DNA from: Cryptoclostridium sp964637365
Lineage (GTDB): Bacteria; Bacillota; Dehalobacteriia; UBA7702
Reading direction: 5' to 3'
Length of the DNA: 24,620 nt
NCBI GenBank assembly: GCA_964637365.1
Contig: CAZWWH010000025.1
Coordinates: 1-24,620 of the forward strand
Made by a program: the position numbers and the translations under genes. The notes under the pieces are model-generated. The model was given only the letters and a program-made list of their open reading frames with translations. It made no database searches and was not told the DNA's origin. Positions 7,310 to 15,599 of the stretch are shown one piece after another. How positions within the stretch are numbered: position 1 is the stretch's first letter; each line of letters begins with the position of its first letter.

Positions 7310-7363
7310 TTACTGTCCCCATAAAACACAAGCATTCACTTTATGGGTTTTATGGGACAGTAA
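7310..7363 (+). promoter_or_regulatory. Long stem-loop in the cas6 leader
   Basis: TTACTGTCCCCATAAAAC (7310-7327) pairs with GTTTTATGGGACAGTAA (7347-7363): 17 bp with one bulged C and a 19-base loop. The duplicated TTTATGGG/TTTTATGGG on the 3' side allows an alternative shorter stem with CCCATAAA (7318-7325). No T-run follows, so it is not a terminator. It ends 54 bases before the cas6 ATG. Confidence 0.7.
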
Positions 7364-7417
7364 GGCTGGCATGACAAAAGCAGTCAAATCAAATTCATTT
7401 TAAGGAGGTGAAAAACC

Positions 7418-8137
7418 ATGCGGATCAAATTGGAATTCCAGTTAAAACAAACAGCCATTCCTAGAAGTTTTAGGAAGAGTTTCATGAGCTTTATCAAACA
7501 CTCCATTGATGAGTATCATCCGGAAGCCTTTGCTGATTATTTCGATAAAACAAAGTGTGTCTCCAAAAGCTATAGCTTTGCGGTGGCCTTCCCTCGGGAA
7601 ACAAAATTCCAAGGCAATACCATTATGTTACGGGAGTCCCACTGCTCCATGACCTTTTCTTCCGCAAACCTTTACGACATCACCATGTTTTATAACGCTT
7701 TTATGAAGCAAATGAACCGACCCTACCCCATAGGTCCCGACAATTACCTTATTCTCCATGAATTAAGCTTTGAGAATGTAATGCCGATTCTTAAAGATAC
7801 CGTCACCGTTCAAATGCTCAGTCCCCTGTGCTTGCGGCAACATGACAGAGCAACCAACCGGGACCAATATATTACCTGGGAGGATGAAAACTTTGAGCAA
7901 GCGGCGGCAGAACACATGATCGCTCAATTAAAAGCCATGGGGCGTCATCCGTCGGAGATTCAGTTCACCGCTGTACAAGGGAAAAAGACCATTGTATCGG
8001 AATTCGGCATTACCTTTGCCGTGAGCATCGGTACTTACCGTATTCAAGCGGATCCCGAGACTCTGAATCTGCTGCAATACGCAGGCATCGGCAGCCGACG
8101 CAATGCGGGCTTCGGGCTGTTTCGAGTCATTCAATAA
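7418..8137 (+). CDS. cas6: Cas6 pre-crRNA endoribonuclease (type I-B)
   Basis: A 239-residue RAMP-family protein expected to cut the CRISPR transcript within each repeat, leaving a short 5' handle (here probably TTGTAAAT) on mature crRNAs. The C-terminal glycine-rich loop GIGSRRNAGFGLFRVIQ is diagnostic for Cas6. Near the N-terminus are MRIKLEFQLKQ and RKSFMSFIKHSI, the usual first strand and helix of the ferredoxin-like fold. I cannot single out the catalytic histidine. A perfect AAGGAGGTGA precedes the ATG. It is the first gene of the eight-gene operon, with cst1 21 bases downstream. Confidence 0.93.
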   Translation: MRIKLEFQLKQTAIPRSFRKSFMSFIKHSIDEYHPEAFADYFDKTKCVSKSYSFAVAFPRETKFQGNTIMLRESHCSMTFSSANLYDITMFYNAFMKQMNRPYPIGPDNYLILHELSFENVMPILKDTVTVQMLSPLCLRQHDRATNRDQYITWEDENFEQAAAEHMIAQLKAMGRHPSEIQFTAVQGKKTIVSEFGITFAVSIGTYRIQADPETLNLLQYAGIGSRRNAGFGLFRVIQ

Positions 8138-8158
8138 TCCAATGGAAAGGAGGAAACC

Positions 8159-9859
8159 ATGGAAACAGAAATCAACGGAACCGAATACCTATCCATTACC
8201 ACGGCGGATTTTTATCTCAATGCCGGAATCGTAGGATTCCTGAATCTGTTGGAATCCATTGACGCCATGGAAGGGCAGGATTACCGCATCCACGAAGATG
8301 AGCTTATGGTAAAAAAAGAATTATTGCTCCAAAGGGATTTGGCGCAGGATTACATAGACGCGTTCATCAAACGGTTTGAAAAGGACACCGCTTATACCAG
8401 AATACTGACGGCCATTGACAAGTTAGAGTATCAACTGGAACAAAATGACGGCTCCAAAGAGACGTCAAAAAAAATTGCGGAGACCACCAAAAGCATCGCC
8501 GACGGGTTAAGCTCTGCCAGTTACAAATCGGGCTATGGCATCATCCAGGGCCGAGGCCACGACTGTAAGATTCCCGGACTCGTCACCGCTTTAAAAAAGG
8601 AAAAGGATTTCACTGTTTTACCTCTGCTCAAGGCAGAGCTGCAAGTTCCCATTGTGAGAGAAATACTCACCTTCAAAAATATTATCTATACCCGCATCAA
8701 TATGTTTTGGGAAAACCGCGCTTTTCTACTGCGCAGTGATTCCAATAAAGATATCAAATCGCTGCTAAAAAAAGAATTCACAGACCTTTTTTGCCAATAT
8801 CTCACAGAAAGCAACGGGAAGCGGAAAGACTCTTGCATCTGCTGCGACGCACCAATGTCAGCTAAGGAAAAAAGCTCCATTGCCTTTGTCAAAGATGTTG
8901 CTGACGACCTAGGACGGAAGCGCTCCGCTTTTTGGAATTGCAATGTAGACGCCTATATCTGCCCGGTTTGCAATTTTCTCTATGCCCTTGCTCCCCTGGG
9001 CTTTATGAAAATCGGCCCGGATATGGTTTTCATCAATGACAACAGCTCCCTTCGTCAGCTTCTGCAAATGAACCGTCAAAAGGACTTTCAGAAAGAAAAT
9101 GAGAATCGATCCTGGAGCGTTTTATACAATGAAATTTTGGGCAGAGAGCTTTTGCAGACAACAAAGCGCATCGGAAACCTCCAGGTGGTAATCCGCCGAA
9201 AAGAACAGGATCGCTACGACTTGAATATCATCGGCAAGGATGTTTTGTCCGTGGCCTACAAAGCAAAAACAAGTTTGGACAATCTGACAAAATGGAGCGC
9301 CATTCGATTGAGCGACGGCTATCTGAATGTTTACACTGAAGCTTTGGACAACCTCCTGCATCACCGCAATCAGTATCTTCTGATCGACCGCTTGTTCCGG
9401 ATGTCCATTGACACACCAAATCTCATCTACTGCATCACCAGTCTGCTGCATTTGCAAGACCAACAAACACACCATAGAATTCAGACCCAAGGAGGGAACG
9501 AAATGGGTAAAAATGACACATTATTCGCGGCTCAGGCCGGGGCAAAGTTTAGGGAAAACCTCGTTAAGGAGCGCCGTGTTAGGGAACGCATCACCGGAAG
9601 TGATAAGGATTCCGCCGATGCCAGCCTGAGAGGCTTAACCTTACAGCTACTGAACGATTTAAGAAACAGGGATCAACACAGTTTTCTCAATCGGCTTTAC
9701 CGTATTTATGCCGCAACCAGCCAGGAAATCCCCAAAATTTTCGGTCAGATGACCCAAAACGACGACGCCTTTCTCGACTTAGGCTATCACTTTATTCGTG
9801 GGTTAAAAGGCGGGTATTTTGAAAAGAAGCAAGAGGAGGAAGTAAAAGATGAAAAATAA
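8159..9859 (+). CDS. cas8b1: Cas8b1/Cst1, large subunit of type I-B Cascade (CXXC-CXXC protein)
   Basis: A 566-residue protein beginning METEINGTEYLSITTADFYL, the large subunit that binds the crRNA 5' end and recognises the PAM in the interference complex. The two zinc-knuckle pairs that name the Cst1 family are visible: C226-C229 in SCICCDAP and C268-C271 in YICPVCNF. Other features are an N-terminal NAGIVGFLNLLE segment and a helical C-terminal 118 residues rich in charged residues. Those last 118 residues have their own internal ribosome binding site and ATG and are probably also made alone as Cas11. AAAGGAGG precedes the start, and the 3' end overlaps cas7 by 11 bases. This subunit marks the system as the Tneap variety of I-B. 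Confidence 0.92.
   Translation: METEINGTEYLSITTADFYLNAGIVGFLNLLESIDAMEGQDYRIHEDELMVKKELLLQRDLAQDYIDAFIKRFEKDTAYTRILTAIDKLEYQLEQNDGSKETSKKIAETTKSIADGLSSASYKSGYGIIQGRGHDCKIPGLVTALKKEKDFTVLPLLKAELQVPIVREILTFKNIIYTRINMFWENRAFLLRSDSNKDIKSLLKKEFTDLFCQYLTESNGKRKDSCICCDAPMSAKEKSSIAFVKDVADDLGRKRSAFWNCNVDAYICPVCNFLYALAPLGFMKIGPDMVFINDNSSLRQLLQMNRQKDFQKENENRSWSVLYNEILGRELLQTTKRIGNLQVVIRRKEQDRYDLNIIGKDVLSVAYKAKTSLDNLTKWSAIRLSDGYLNVYTEALDNLLHHRNQYLLIDRLFRMSIDTPNLIYCITSLLHLQDQQTHHRIQTQGGNEMGKNDTLFAAQAGAKFRENLVKERRVRERITGSDKDSADASLRGLTLQLLNDLRNRDQHSFLNRLYRIYAATSQEIPKIFGQMTQNDDAFLDLGYHFIRGLKGGYFEKKQEEEVKDEK
9503..9859 (+). CDS. cas11b: Cas11b small subunit, translated from an internal start inside cas8b1
   Basis: Within cas8b1, AAGGAGGG (9489-9496) lies six bases before an ATG in the same reading frame (codon 449 of cas8b1). 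Translation from there would give a 118-residue, mostly helical protein beginning MGKNDTLFAAQAGAKFREN. Size, position and helical character match the Cas11 small subunits known to be made from internal starts in cas8b/cas8c/cas10d genes, which line the belly of Cascade. The Shine-Dalgarno sequence here is as strong as those of the authentic cas genes. Inference, but well grounded. Confidence 0.8.
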   Translation: MGKNDTLFAAQAGAKFRENLVKERRVRERITGSDKDSADASLRGLTLQLLNDLRNRDQHSFLNRLYRIYAATSQEIPKIFGQMTQNDDAFLDLGYHFIRGLKGGYFEKKQEEEVKDEK

Positions 9860-10724
9860 AGGTTTAACAATAACAATGGTGTTTGCTGCCGAAAGCTCCA
9901 ACTACGGCGAAGGCTACAGCAATTTGACGGTGTTAAAAAAGATGACCCGAGGCGACGCCAATCAGTATTCCTATATTTCCCGCCAGGCCATGCGCTACAA
10001 TATTGTGGAACAAATGGGCTGCAATGACACGCCGGTGACAGCGGAAAACAAGGTGGTACAATTCTCCCCCGAGGCCACCATCGTTGACTATCCGGAAATC
10101 GACCTCTTTGGCTATATGAAAACAATGAGCAAAAAGCAGGACAAGGAAGGCAAAGGCGGCGCCGCCACCCGCAGCGCGGTAGTGCGGTTGAGCAACGCCG
10201 TTGCTTTGGAGCCCTTTCAAAATGATTTGGACTTTTTGACCAATATGGGCCTTGCCAAACGCATCAACGGAGACAATGCCATTGCTCAAAGTGAAATTCA
10301 TGCCTCTTACTACGCCTACACCATCGCCGTGGATCTGGACCGCGTCGGAGAGGATGGCGATATCCATCTGGATGGAGCGGAAAAGGCACGCCGTGTCAAT
10401 CTGTTATTGGATACGATCGAATTCCTTTATCGAGATATCAAAGGCCGCCGGGAAAATTTAGCTCCCTTCTTTGTGATCGGCGGCATCTATGACCGCAAAA
10501 ATCCCTTCTTTGAAAACAGAGTAAAAATCAGCAAGAACCGCCTTCATGTAGAGCCTCTCAAGGAAATGCTGGACTGCAACAATATGCTGAAGGGGCATAC
10601 TCATGTAGGGCTTTTAAAGGGACTTCTGTCTAATGACGATGAAATTGCCGAAGCCATGAACATTGATACGGTAGGCAACGTGTTTGCCGCCATCAAAAAG
10701 GAAGTAAGTGATTTCTATGCCTGA
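9849..10724 (+). CDS. cas7: Cas7/Cst2 (DevR family), crRNA backbone subunit
   Basis: A 291-residue protein of the Cst2/DevR family that polymerises along the crRNA spacer to form the Cascade backbone. Typical features are the N-terminal GLTITMVFAAESSNYGEG, the MTRGDANQYSYISRQAMRYNI region and the later TRSAVVRLSNAVALEPF segment; FVIGGIYDRKNPFFENR lies in the C-terminal half. AGAGGAGGAAG precedes the ATG, inside the end of cas8b1 (11-base overlap). Its own end overlaps cas5 by eight bases, so the three Cascade genes are translationally linked. Confidence 0.94.
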   Translation: MKNKGLTITMVFAAESSNYGEGYSNLTVLKKMTRGDANQYSYISRQAMRYNIVEQMGCNDTPVTAENKVVQFSPEATIVDYPEIDLFGYMKTMSKKQDKEGKGGAATRSAVVRLSNAVALEPFQNDLDFLTNMGLAKRINGDNAIAQSEIHASYYAYTIAVDLDRVGEDGDIHLDGAEKARRVNLLLDTIEFLYRDIKGRRENLAPFFVIGGIYDRKNPFFENRVKISKNRLHVEPLKEMLDCNNMLKGHTHVGLLKGLLSNDDEIAEAMNIDTVGNVFAAIKKEVSDFYA

Positions 10725-11412
10725 TGTCATTCGTGTAGAGTGCCGCCAAACTCTGACCAACTACAAAAAGCCTACCAGCTTTATGATCCGAGAAACCTAT
10801 CCCCTGCCCCCTTATTCCACGGTCATCGGCATGATTCACAATGTTTGCGGATTTACGGAGACCCATCCCATGGACATCAGCATCCAAGGGGATTCCACCG
10901 CCACGGTGGCGGATCTCTATACCCGTTATTCTTTTGGCAATGCCAAATATGAGGCCGGCCGTCATAACCTGTCCGTAGAAGAAAACGGAGAAAAATTGGG
11001 ACTGTTTCGGGGCATCGCCCATGCGGAGTTGATTGGAGAAATCGACCTTATTCTGCATATACGTCCTCAGCCCGAGGATTTCGAGAAAGTGTTATCTGGC
11101 CTTCAACAACCAAAAATCTATCCCGCTCTGGGGCGATATGAAGATCTGCTGGACATTACAGCCGTAAAAGAAACGACGCTGCGCGTAGAGGATACCGCCT
11201 TTGCCAATCACGACATTTATGTACCGCTGGAAGCGCTGGACGAATACTCCGACAGCCACAGCGGCACCATCTACTCCTTAAATAAGATCTTCCGTGTTGA
11301 CGGCAATCTCCGCCGTTGGACAGAAAAAGTAAAGGTAAAACATATTTGTCGGGAAGCGGTATTCTTTGATACACCGGTAGACGACTACGATGACATTGTA
11401 TTTCTGGCTTAA
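10717..11412 (+). CDS. cas5: Cas5 (Cas5t type), crRNA 5'-handle binding subunit
   Basis: A 231-residue RAMP protein that caps the crRNA 5' handle in Cascade. The N-terminal motif FMIRETYPLPPYSTVIGMIHN is the characteristic Cas5 first helix in Tneap I-B systems. IYPALGRYEDLLDI in the middle is also family-typical. The ATG at 10717 lies inside the last codons of cas7 (8-base overlap); a GTG three codons earlier is open but less likely. Ends 18 bases before cas3. Confidence 0.93.
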   Translation: MPDVIRVECRQTLTNYKKPTSFMIRETYPLPPYSTVIGMIHNVCGFTETHPMDISIQGDSTATVADLYTRYSFGNAKYEAGRHNLSVEENGEKLGLFRGIAHAELIGEIDLILHIRPQPEDFEKVLSGLQQPKIYPALGRYEDLLDITAVKETTLRVEDTAFANHDIYVPLEALDEYSDSHSGTIYSLNKIFRVDGNLRRWTEKVKVKHICREAVFFDTPVDDYDDIVFLA

Positions 11413-11430
11413 CGGAACGAGGTACCGAAA

Positions 11431-13644
11431 ATGAATCCACCCTTAGAACTCGACAAACATGCTTTTCTGGCAAAAAGCCACCCCAGTCAAACCCTGGCCG
11501 ACCATATCAGCGATCTGCTAGTCTGCTACGATAACCTCATGGCGCTTTATGGAGACCGCTTCACCGAAACGGAGCGGGAGCTCCTGCGCCTGGCTTGCAT
11601 CCACCATGACGATGGAAAAATGAACGATTATTTTCAGAAACGCATGAAGGGTCACCGTGGATGGAAACGGCTTGATAACGAATTACCCCACGGTCACCTC
11701 AGCATTCTCTTTCTCGATCATTTTGCTCTGAAAGAAAAATATGATATAGATTGGCACAAGGCGTTGGTTACAGCCATTTATCACCACCACACGCGAAGCG
11801 ATGAACTCTCTCAAAAAGCATATTATATCGTAGCTGAGAATTCTTTTCATAATGCTGAATCTCTTGGAGTAGACCCCAAAACACTTAAAAGAAATCAGAG
11901 AAACATCGCCCAACTGTTATTCCGCAACATAGAAAATCACATCCAGTACCAATTTCCCGAAAAGTTCGAAAACGCTTATCTTCACTACCTGGTGCTGAAG
12001 GGACTGCTAAACCGCATTGACTACGCTGCCAGCGCCGGTTTTACAACCATTGAAGTACCGGCGCCAAAAGGCGGCGCCGCCCTTCCTGTTCAAGAACGCT
12101 TCGGCGAGTCTCTGCTGCCCGCCCAGCAGTACCTGGCAAAGCACCGAGACGAAAGCTGTATCGTCATCGCCCCCACCGGCTCCGGTAAAACCGAAGGGGC
12201 CATGCTTTGGCTGGGGGAAGATAAGGGATTTTATACCTTGCCTCTTACAGTATCCGCCAACGCCATATATCAGCGCATCAAAGGGGTATACCGTTACGAT
12301 AATGCCGCTTTGCTCCACAGCGATACTCTCTCTTATTACATCAAGAGCATTACAAAAGAAAACCAACGTGAGCTCGACGAGATGTTTCGGGAATACCGTG
12401 ACGCCAAGCGATTGGCCATGCCTTTGACTGTCTGCACCGTTGACCAACTGTTTCACTTCGTATTCAAAAGCCTGGGAACGGAAATATACGGAGCTACGCT
12501 CCGCTATTCCAAACTGATCATTGACGAGATTCAAATGTATGACGGACGCATTACCGCTTTTCTTCTTTACGGTCTGTCAGCCATTCATCAAATGGGAGGG
12601 AAATTCCTCATCATGACGGCGACGCTGCCGCCGTTTTTCCTAAATCTGTTAAAATCCCAGTGCGGCATCGACCTCACGCCCCAAACCTTTCTGGAGGGGA
12701 AATACAATCACCGTCACTTTATCTCCGTCTTCGAAGGGGATTTCGACTATGAAGCCATTGCCACGGCGGGAAAGTATAGAAAAGTGCTGTTCATTGTCAA
12801 TACCGTCCAAAAAGCCCAGGAGGTTTATGACGCTCTCAATCAATATTGTGATAACCATCATATGCTCCACGCCCGTTTTATTTTTAAGCACAAAAAGCTG
12901 CTGGAAGAAAAAATTATGGACTTTTCCCGAAACGGACAATGCGGCATTTGGATTTCCACGCAAATCGTTGAAGCCAGCCTTGATATCGATTTTGACGAGC
13001 TGTTTACCGAAGGCGCTCCTTTGGACAGCCTGTTACAGCGCTTTGGACGCTGCTTCCGCAAGCGGAATTACCAGGGAGCGACTCCCAATATCCATATATA
13101 CTTTAACGGCAACGGCATTGGCACTGTTTACGACGGCGACATCACGGCCTTTACCTTAGAGGCATTAAAAAAACAGGGTGACGGGATTCTGTCAGAAAAA
13201 GGGAAGCAGGAACTGATGCATGAAGTTTACGCTATGGAAAGGATCAAGAGCACTGCATACTACCAAATAATCAACGATACGCTGGAGCAGATCAAAGCCA
13301 TTACTCCAGCGGAAATCCCCAAAAGCCAAGCGGACCACTTGTTTCGAGACATCCACTCTCTCAATGTCATTCCCGATAGCATCTATAACAAAAACAGCGA
13401 AGAAATCAACGATGCCATTGAAACAATACATGATACGGAAGCCTCTCTGCCCCGCCGTTTGGCAGCTCAGGAATATCTCAAGGAATTATGCGTTTCCGTT
13501 GCTGTCAACCAAGCAAAGCAATTCCACTTGGATGGATTTACTCCGGAATTCTGCCGCTCCCGCTGTGTATATGACTTTGATATTGATACCTGCCGGGGTA
13601 AAGGGCTCACGGCCGAAAAAACAGAAGACGATACAATTCTTTAA
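11431..13644 (+). CDS. cas3: Cas3 helicase-nuclease
   Basis: A 737-residue fusion of HD nuclease and superfamily 2 helicase, recruited by Cascade to unwind and degrade target DNA. The HD part (about 1-205) has H59-D60 in CIHHDDGK, HGHLS (88-91) and YHHH (117-120). The helicase part shows Walker A PTGSGKTE (248-255), the DEAD-box variant DEIQ (365-368), motif III MTATLPP (395-401), TQIVEASLDIDFD (motif V) and QRFGRCFR (motif VI, 536-543). All catalytic positions are intact. The length is at the compact end for Cas3, as usual for I-B. The start follows ACGAGG. Cas4 starts 15 bases after its stop. Confidence 0.95.
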   Translation: MNPPLELDKHAFLAKSHPSQTLADHISDLLVCYDNLMALYGDRFTETERELLRLACIHHDDGKMNDYFQKRMKGHRGWKRLDNELPHGHLSILFLDHFALKEKYDIDWHKALVTAIYHHHTRSDELSQKAYYIVAENSFHNAESLGVDPKTLKRNQRNIAQLLFRNIENHIQYQFPEKFENAYLHYLVLKGLLNRIDYAASAGFTTIEVPAPKGGAALPVQERFGESLLPAQQYLAKHRDESCIVIAPTGSGKTEGAMLWLGEDKGFYTLPLTVSANAIYQRIKGVYRYDNAALLHSDTLSYYIKSITKENQRELDEMFREYRDAKRLAMPLTVCTVDQLFHFVFKSLGTEIYGATLRYSKLIIDEIQMYDGRITAFLLYGLSAIHQMGGKFLIMTATLPPFFLNLLKSQCGIDLTPQTFLEGKYNHRHFISVFEGDFDYEAIATAGKYRKVLFIVNTVQKAQEVYDALNQYCDNHHMLHARFIFKHKKLLEEKIMDFSRNGQCGIWISTQIVEASLDIDFDELFTEGAPLDSLLQRFGRCFRKRNYQGATPNIHIYFNGNGIGTVYDGDITAFTLEALKKQGDGILSEKGKQELMHEVYAMERIKSTAYYQIINDTLEQIKAITPAEIPKSQADHLFRDIHSLNVIPDSIYNKNSEEINDAIETIHDTEASLPRRLAAQEYLKELCVSVAVNQAKQFHLDGFTPEFCRSRCVYDFDIDTCRGKGLTAEKTEDDTIL

Positions 13645-13659
13645 ATGATGGAGGAATCT

Positions 13660-14148
13660 ATGAGAGCGATCACCGGCGTGATTTATTCTTACTACTTTTT
13701 ATGCCAGCGGAAGATGTGGCTTTTTGCCAACGAGATTCAGATGGAGGATCAGCATGAAAACGTGGCCATTGGCAAGCTCATCGACGAGGCCACCTACCCC
13801 CGAGAAGAAAAGCATTTCATGCTTGACGGCATTGCCAATATTGACTTCCTCAAAAACGACGTAGTGTTTGAGATCAAAAAAAGCGACGCCCAACTGGACA
13901 TGGCAATCAATCAGGTAAAGTATTACATCTATTTGCTGCGTCAAAAAGGATTGGACATTTCTGAAGGTTCTATCAATATTCCCACAAAAAAAATCACCCA
14001 TTCGGTGATTTATGAAGAAAATGACACCATAGAAATTGAACATCGCCTGGGGGAAATCAATCGCATCATATCCAGACCCCACCCCCAAAAAGCAATTGCA
14101 ATGAAAGCCTGCTCCCACTGTGCCTATTATGAATCCTGCTTTATTTAA
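13660..14148 (+). CDS. cas4: Cas4 adaptation nuclease
   Basis: A 162-residue RecB-family exonuclease with an iron-sulfur cluster that trims pre-spacers and helps choose PAM and orientation. The start MRAITGVIYSYYFLC is used because GGAGG lies seven bases upstream; an ATG five codons earlier would overlap that site. The first cluster cysteine is C15 and the other three are in the C-terminal ACSHCAYYESC. The nuclease residues appear in GIANIDF and VFEIKKSD, and a later QVKYYIYLLR helix is typical. It lies between cas3 and cas1, as in most I-B adaptation modules. Confidence 0.93.
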   Translation: MRAITGVIYSYYFLCQRKMWLFANEIQMEDQHENVAIGKLIDEATYPREEKHFMLDGIANIDFLKNDVVFEIKKSDAQLDMAINQVKYYIYLLRQKGLDISEGSINIPTKKITHSVIYEENDTIEIEHRLGEINRIISRPHPQKAIAMKACSHCAYYESCFI

Positions 14149-14160
14149 CGGAGGGTATTG

Positions 14161-15153
14161 ATGAATCAGTCCTATTATATTTTTTCCTCCGGCGAGCTGC
14201 GAAGGAAAGACAACACGTTACAGTTAATAAAAAGCGACGGCATTAAAACCGACATTCCCATTGAACGCATTTATGACCTCTATGTTTTTTCTGAAATGAC
14301 CATCAACACCAAGCTGCTGAATTTTCTCTCAGAATATGGTGTCAATCTCCACTATTTCAACTACTATGAATTTTATAGCGGCACCTTTTATCCCAGAGAG
14401 CGCAAAGTTTCCGGCAAGCTTTTGGTCAAACAGGTGGAACACTACACCAATCCTGAACCGCGTATGGCCATTGCCAAAGAATTTATCGAAGCTGCCAGCT
14501 ACAATATTCTTCGTAATTTGCGCTATTATAACAACCGGGGGAAAGACTTATCCCAGCCTATGGAAACTATTATAGGGCTCCGGGAAAAGATTTCTTCCTC
14601 TGCAGAAATCCACGAACTCATGGGGGTTGAAGGCAATATTCGAAAAACCTACTATGACACTTGGAAAATTATTATCAACCAAGGAATCGACTTTGAAAAA
14701 CGAGTCAAACGTCCTCCCGATAATATGGTAAACTCTCTGATCTCTTTCCTCAATACCATGATGTATACAAAAGTCCTCTCGGAGATTTATCACACACAAA
14801 TCAACCCTACCATCAGTTATCTCCACGAACCCGGCGATAAACGGTTTTCATTGGCTCTGGATATTGCGGAAATTTTCAAACCGATTTTGGTAGACCGTCT
14901 CATATTTTCCCTGCTGAACAAAGGAATGATTTCCGAATCTGACTTTACCGATTGCGACCATTTTCTTAAGCTGAAAGAACCGGCGCTCAAAAAGATTATC
15001 AAAGAATTTGAAGAGACTTTGAAACGTACCGTAAGCCATAAATCTCTTAACCGAACGGTTTCTTACCGCCATCTGATTCGACTGGAGATTTACAAACTCA
15101 TCAAACATCTGCTGGAAGAAAAACCATATGAAGGATTTAAAATTTGGTGGTGA
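14161..15153 (+). CDS. cas1: Cas1 integrase (type I-B)
   Basis: A 330-residue integrase that with Cas2 inserts new spacers at the leader end of the array. The metal-binding residues are E157 in MGVEGNIR, H222 in SYLHEPGDKRF and E237 in LDIAEIFKP, all intact. GGAGGG lies five bases before the ATG; the TTG one codon earlier is not needed. The N-terminal beta domain includes YYIFSSGELRRKDNTL. Three bases separate its stop from the GTG of cas2. Confidence 0.96.
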   Translation: MNQSYYIFSSGELRRKDNTLQLIKSDGIKTDIPIERIYDLYVFSEMTINTKLLNFLSEYGVNLHYFNYYEFYSGTFYPRERKVSGKLLVKQVEHYTNPEPRMAIAKEFIEAASYNILRNLRYYNNRGKDLSQPMETIIGLREKISSSAEIHELMGVEGNIRKTYYDTWKIIINQGIDFEKRVKRPPDNMVNSLISFLNTMMYTKVLSEIYHTQINPTISYLHEPGDKRFSLALDIAEIFKPILVDRLIFSLLNKGMISESDFTDCDHFLKLKEPALKKIIKEFEETLKRTVSHKSLNRTVSYRHLIRLEIYKLIKHLLEEKPYEGFKIWW

Positions 15154-15156
15154 ACA

Positions 15157-15435
15157 GTGTATATAGTGTTAGTCTATGACATCAAACTCAATGAAGGCGG
15201 AGCGAGGGTGCTACGAAAAGTTTTCCAGACCTGCAAACGGTATCTGGTTCATTTGCAAAACTCCGTGTTTGAAGGGGAATTGTCTCCTTCTCAATTAATG
15301 TCATTGGAAAAAGAATTAAAACATTATTTGCGCAAAGACGAAGATTCCTGCATCATTTTTAAAGGACGCAATAATATTTGGATGGAAAAAGAGTATTGGA
15401 CTAATGACGAGGATAAAAATACACAATTTTTATAA
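15157..15435 (+). CDS. cas2: Cas2
   Basis: A 92-residue ferredoxin-fold protein that dimerises to bridge two Cas1 dimers during spacer acquisition. It begins MYIVLVYDI, the family's first strand with the conserved aspartate, followed by RVLRKVFQTCKRYLVHLQNS (the usual position of QNSVFEG). The start is GTG, three bases after cas1, with GGTGGTGA across the cas1 stop. It is the last cas gene; the array leader follows. Confidence 0.95.
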   Translation: MYIVLVYDIKLNEGGARVLRKVFQTCKRYLVHLQNSVFEGELSPSQLMSLEKELKHYLRKDEDSCIIFKGRNNIWMEKEYWTNDEDKNTQFL

Positions 15436-15599
15436 TCACCTTCTGTCGGTAAGGAATTCCGTCAAAATGCCGGGGGTTCGACAGAAAATATTACTAATAT
15501 ATTTTCAAAATGACGTTTGTGTCCGTTCCAATTCCCTTCTATTGCTTTTCGTATTGCATAAAATGCATCCTAAGAACCCCATATATACAAATTCCACGA
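15436..15599 (+). promoter_or_regulatory. CRISPR leader
   Basis: This 164-bp, largely AT-rich stretch between cas2 and the first repeat is on the side expected for the leader given repeat orientation (repeats end in TTGTAAAT, like other clostridial I-B repeats). It contains an inverted pair TTCTGTCG (from 15441) and CGACAGAA (ending 15487), and a palindromic TTGCATAAAATGCA around 15555-15568; either could be an integration-factor site. I could not find a convincing sigma-A promoter with correct spacing. Confidence 0.7.

Noticed and set aside
7083..7403. 106-codon frame before cas6
   Set aside because: No ribosome binding site, low-complexity composition, and it spans the repeat fragment, the SD-led small frame and the hairpin; more likely untranslated leader.
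7157..7420. A second repeat copy completing a mini-array in the cas leader
   Set aside because: I scanned for TAATCAATCC-like and TGGATTGTAAAT-like sequence and found only weak AT-rich similarity.
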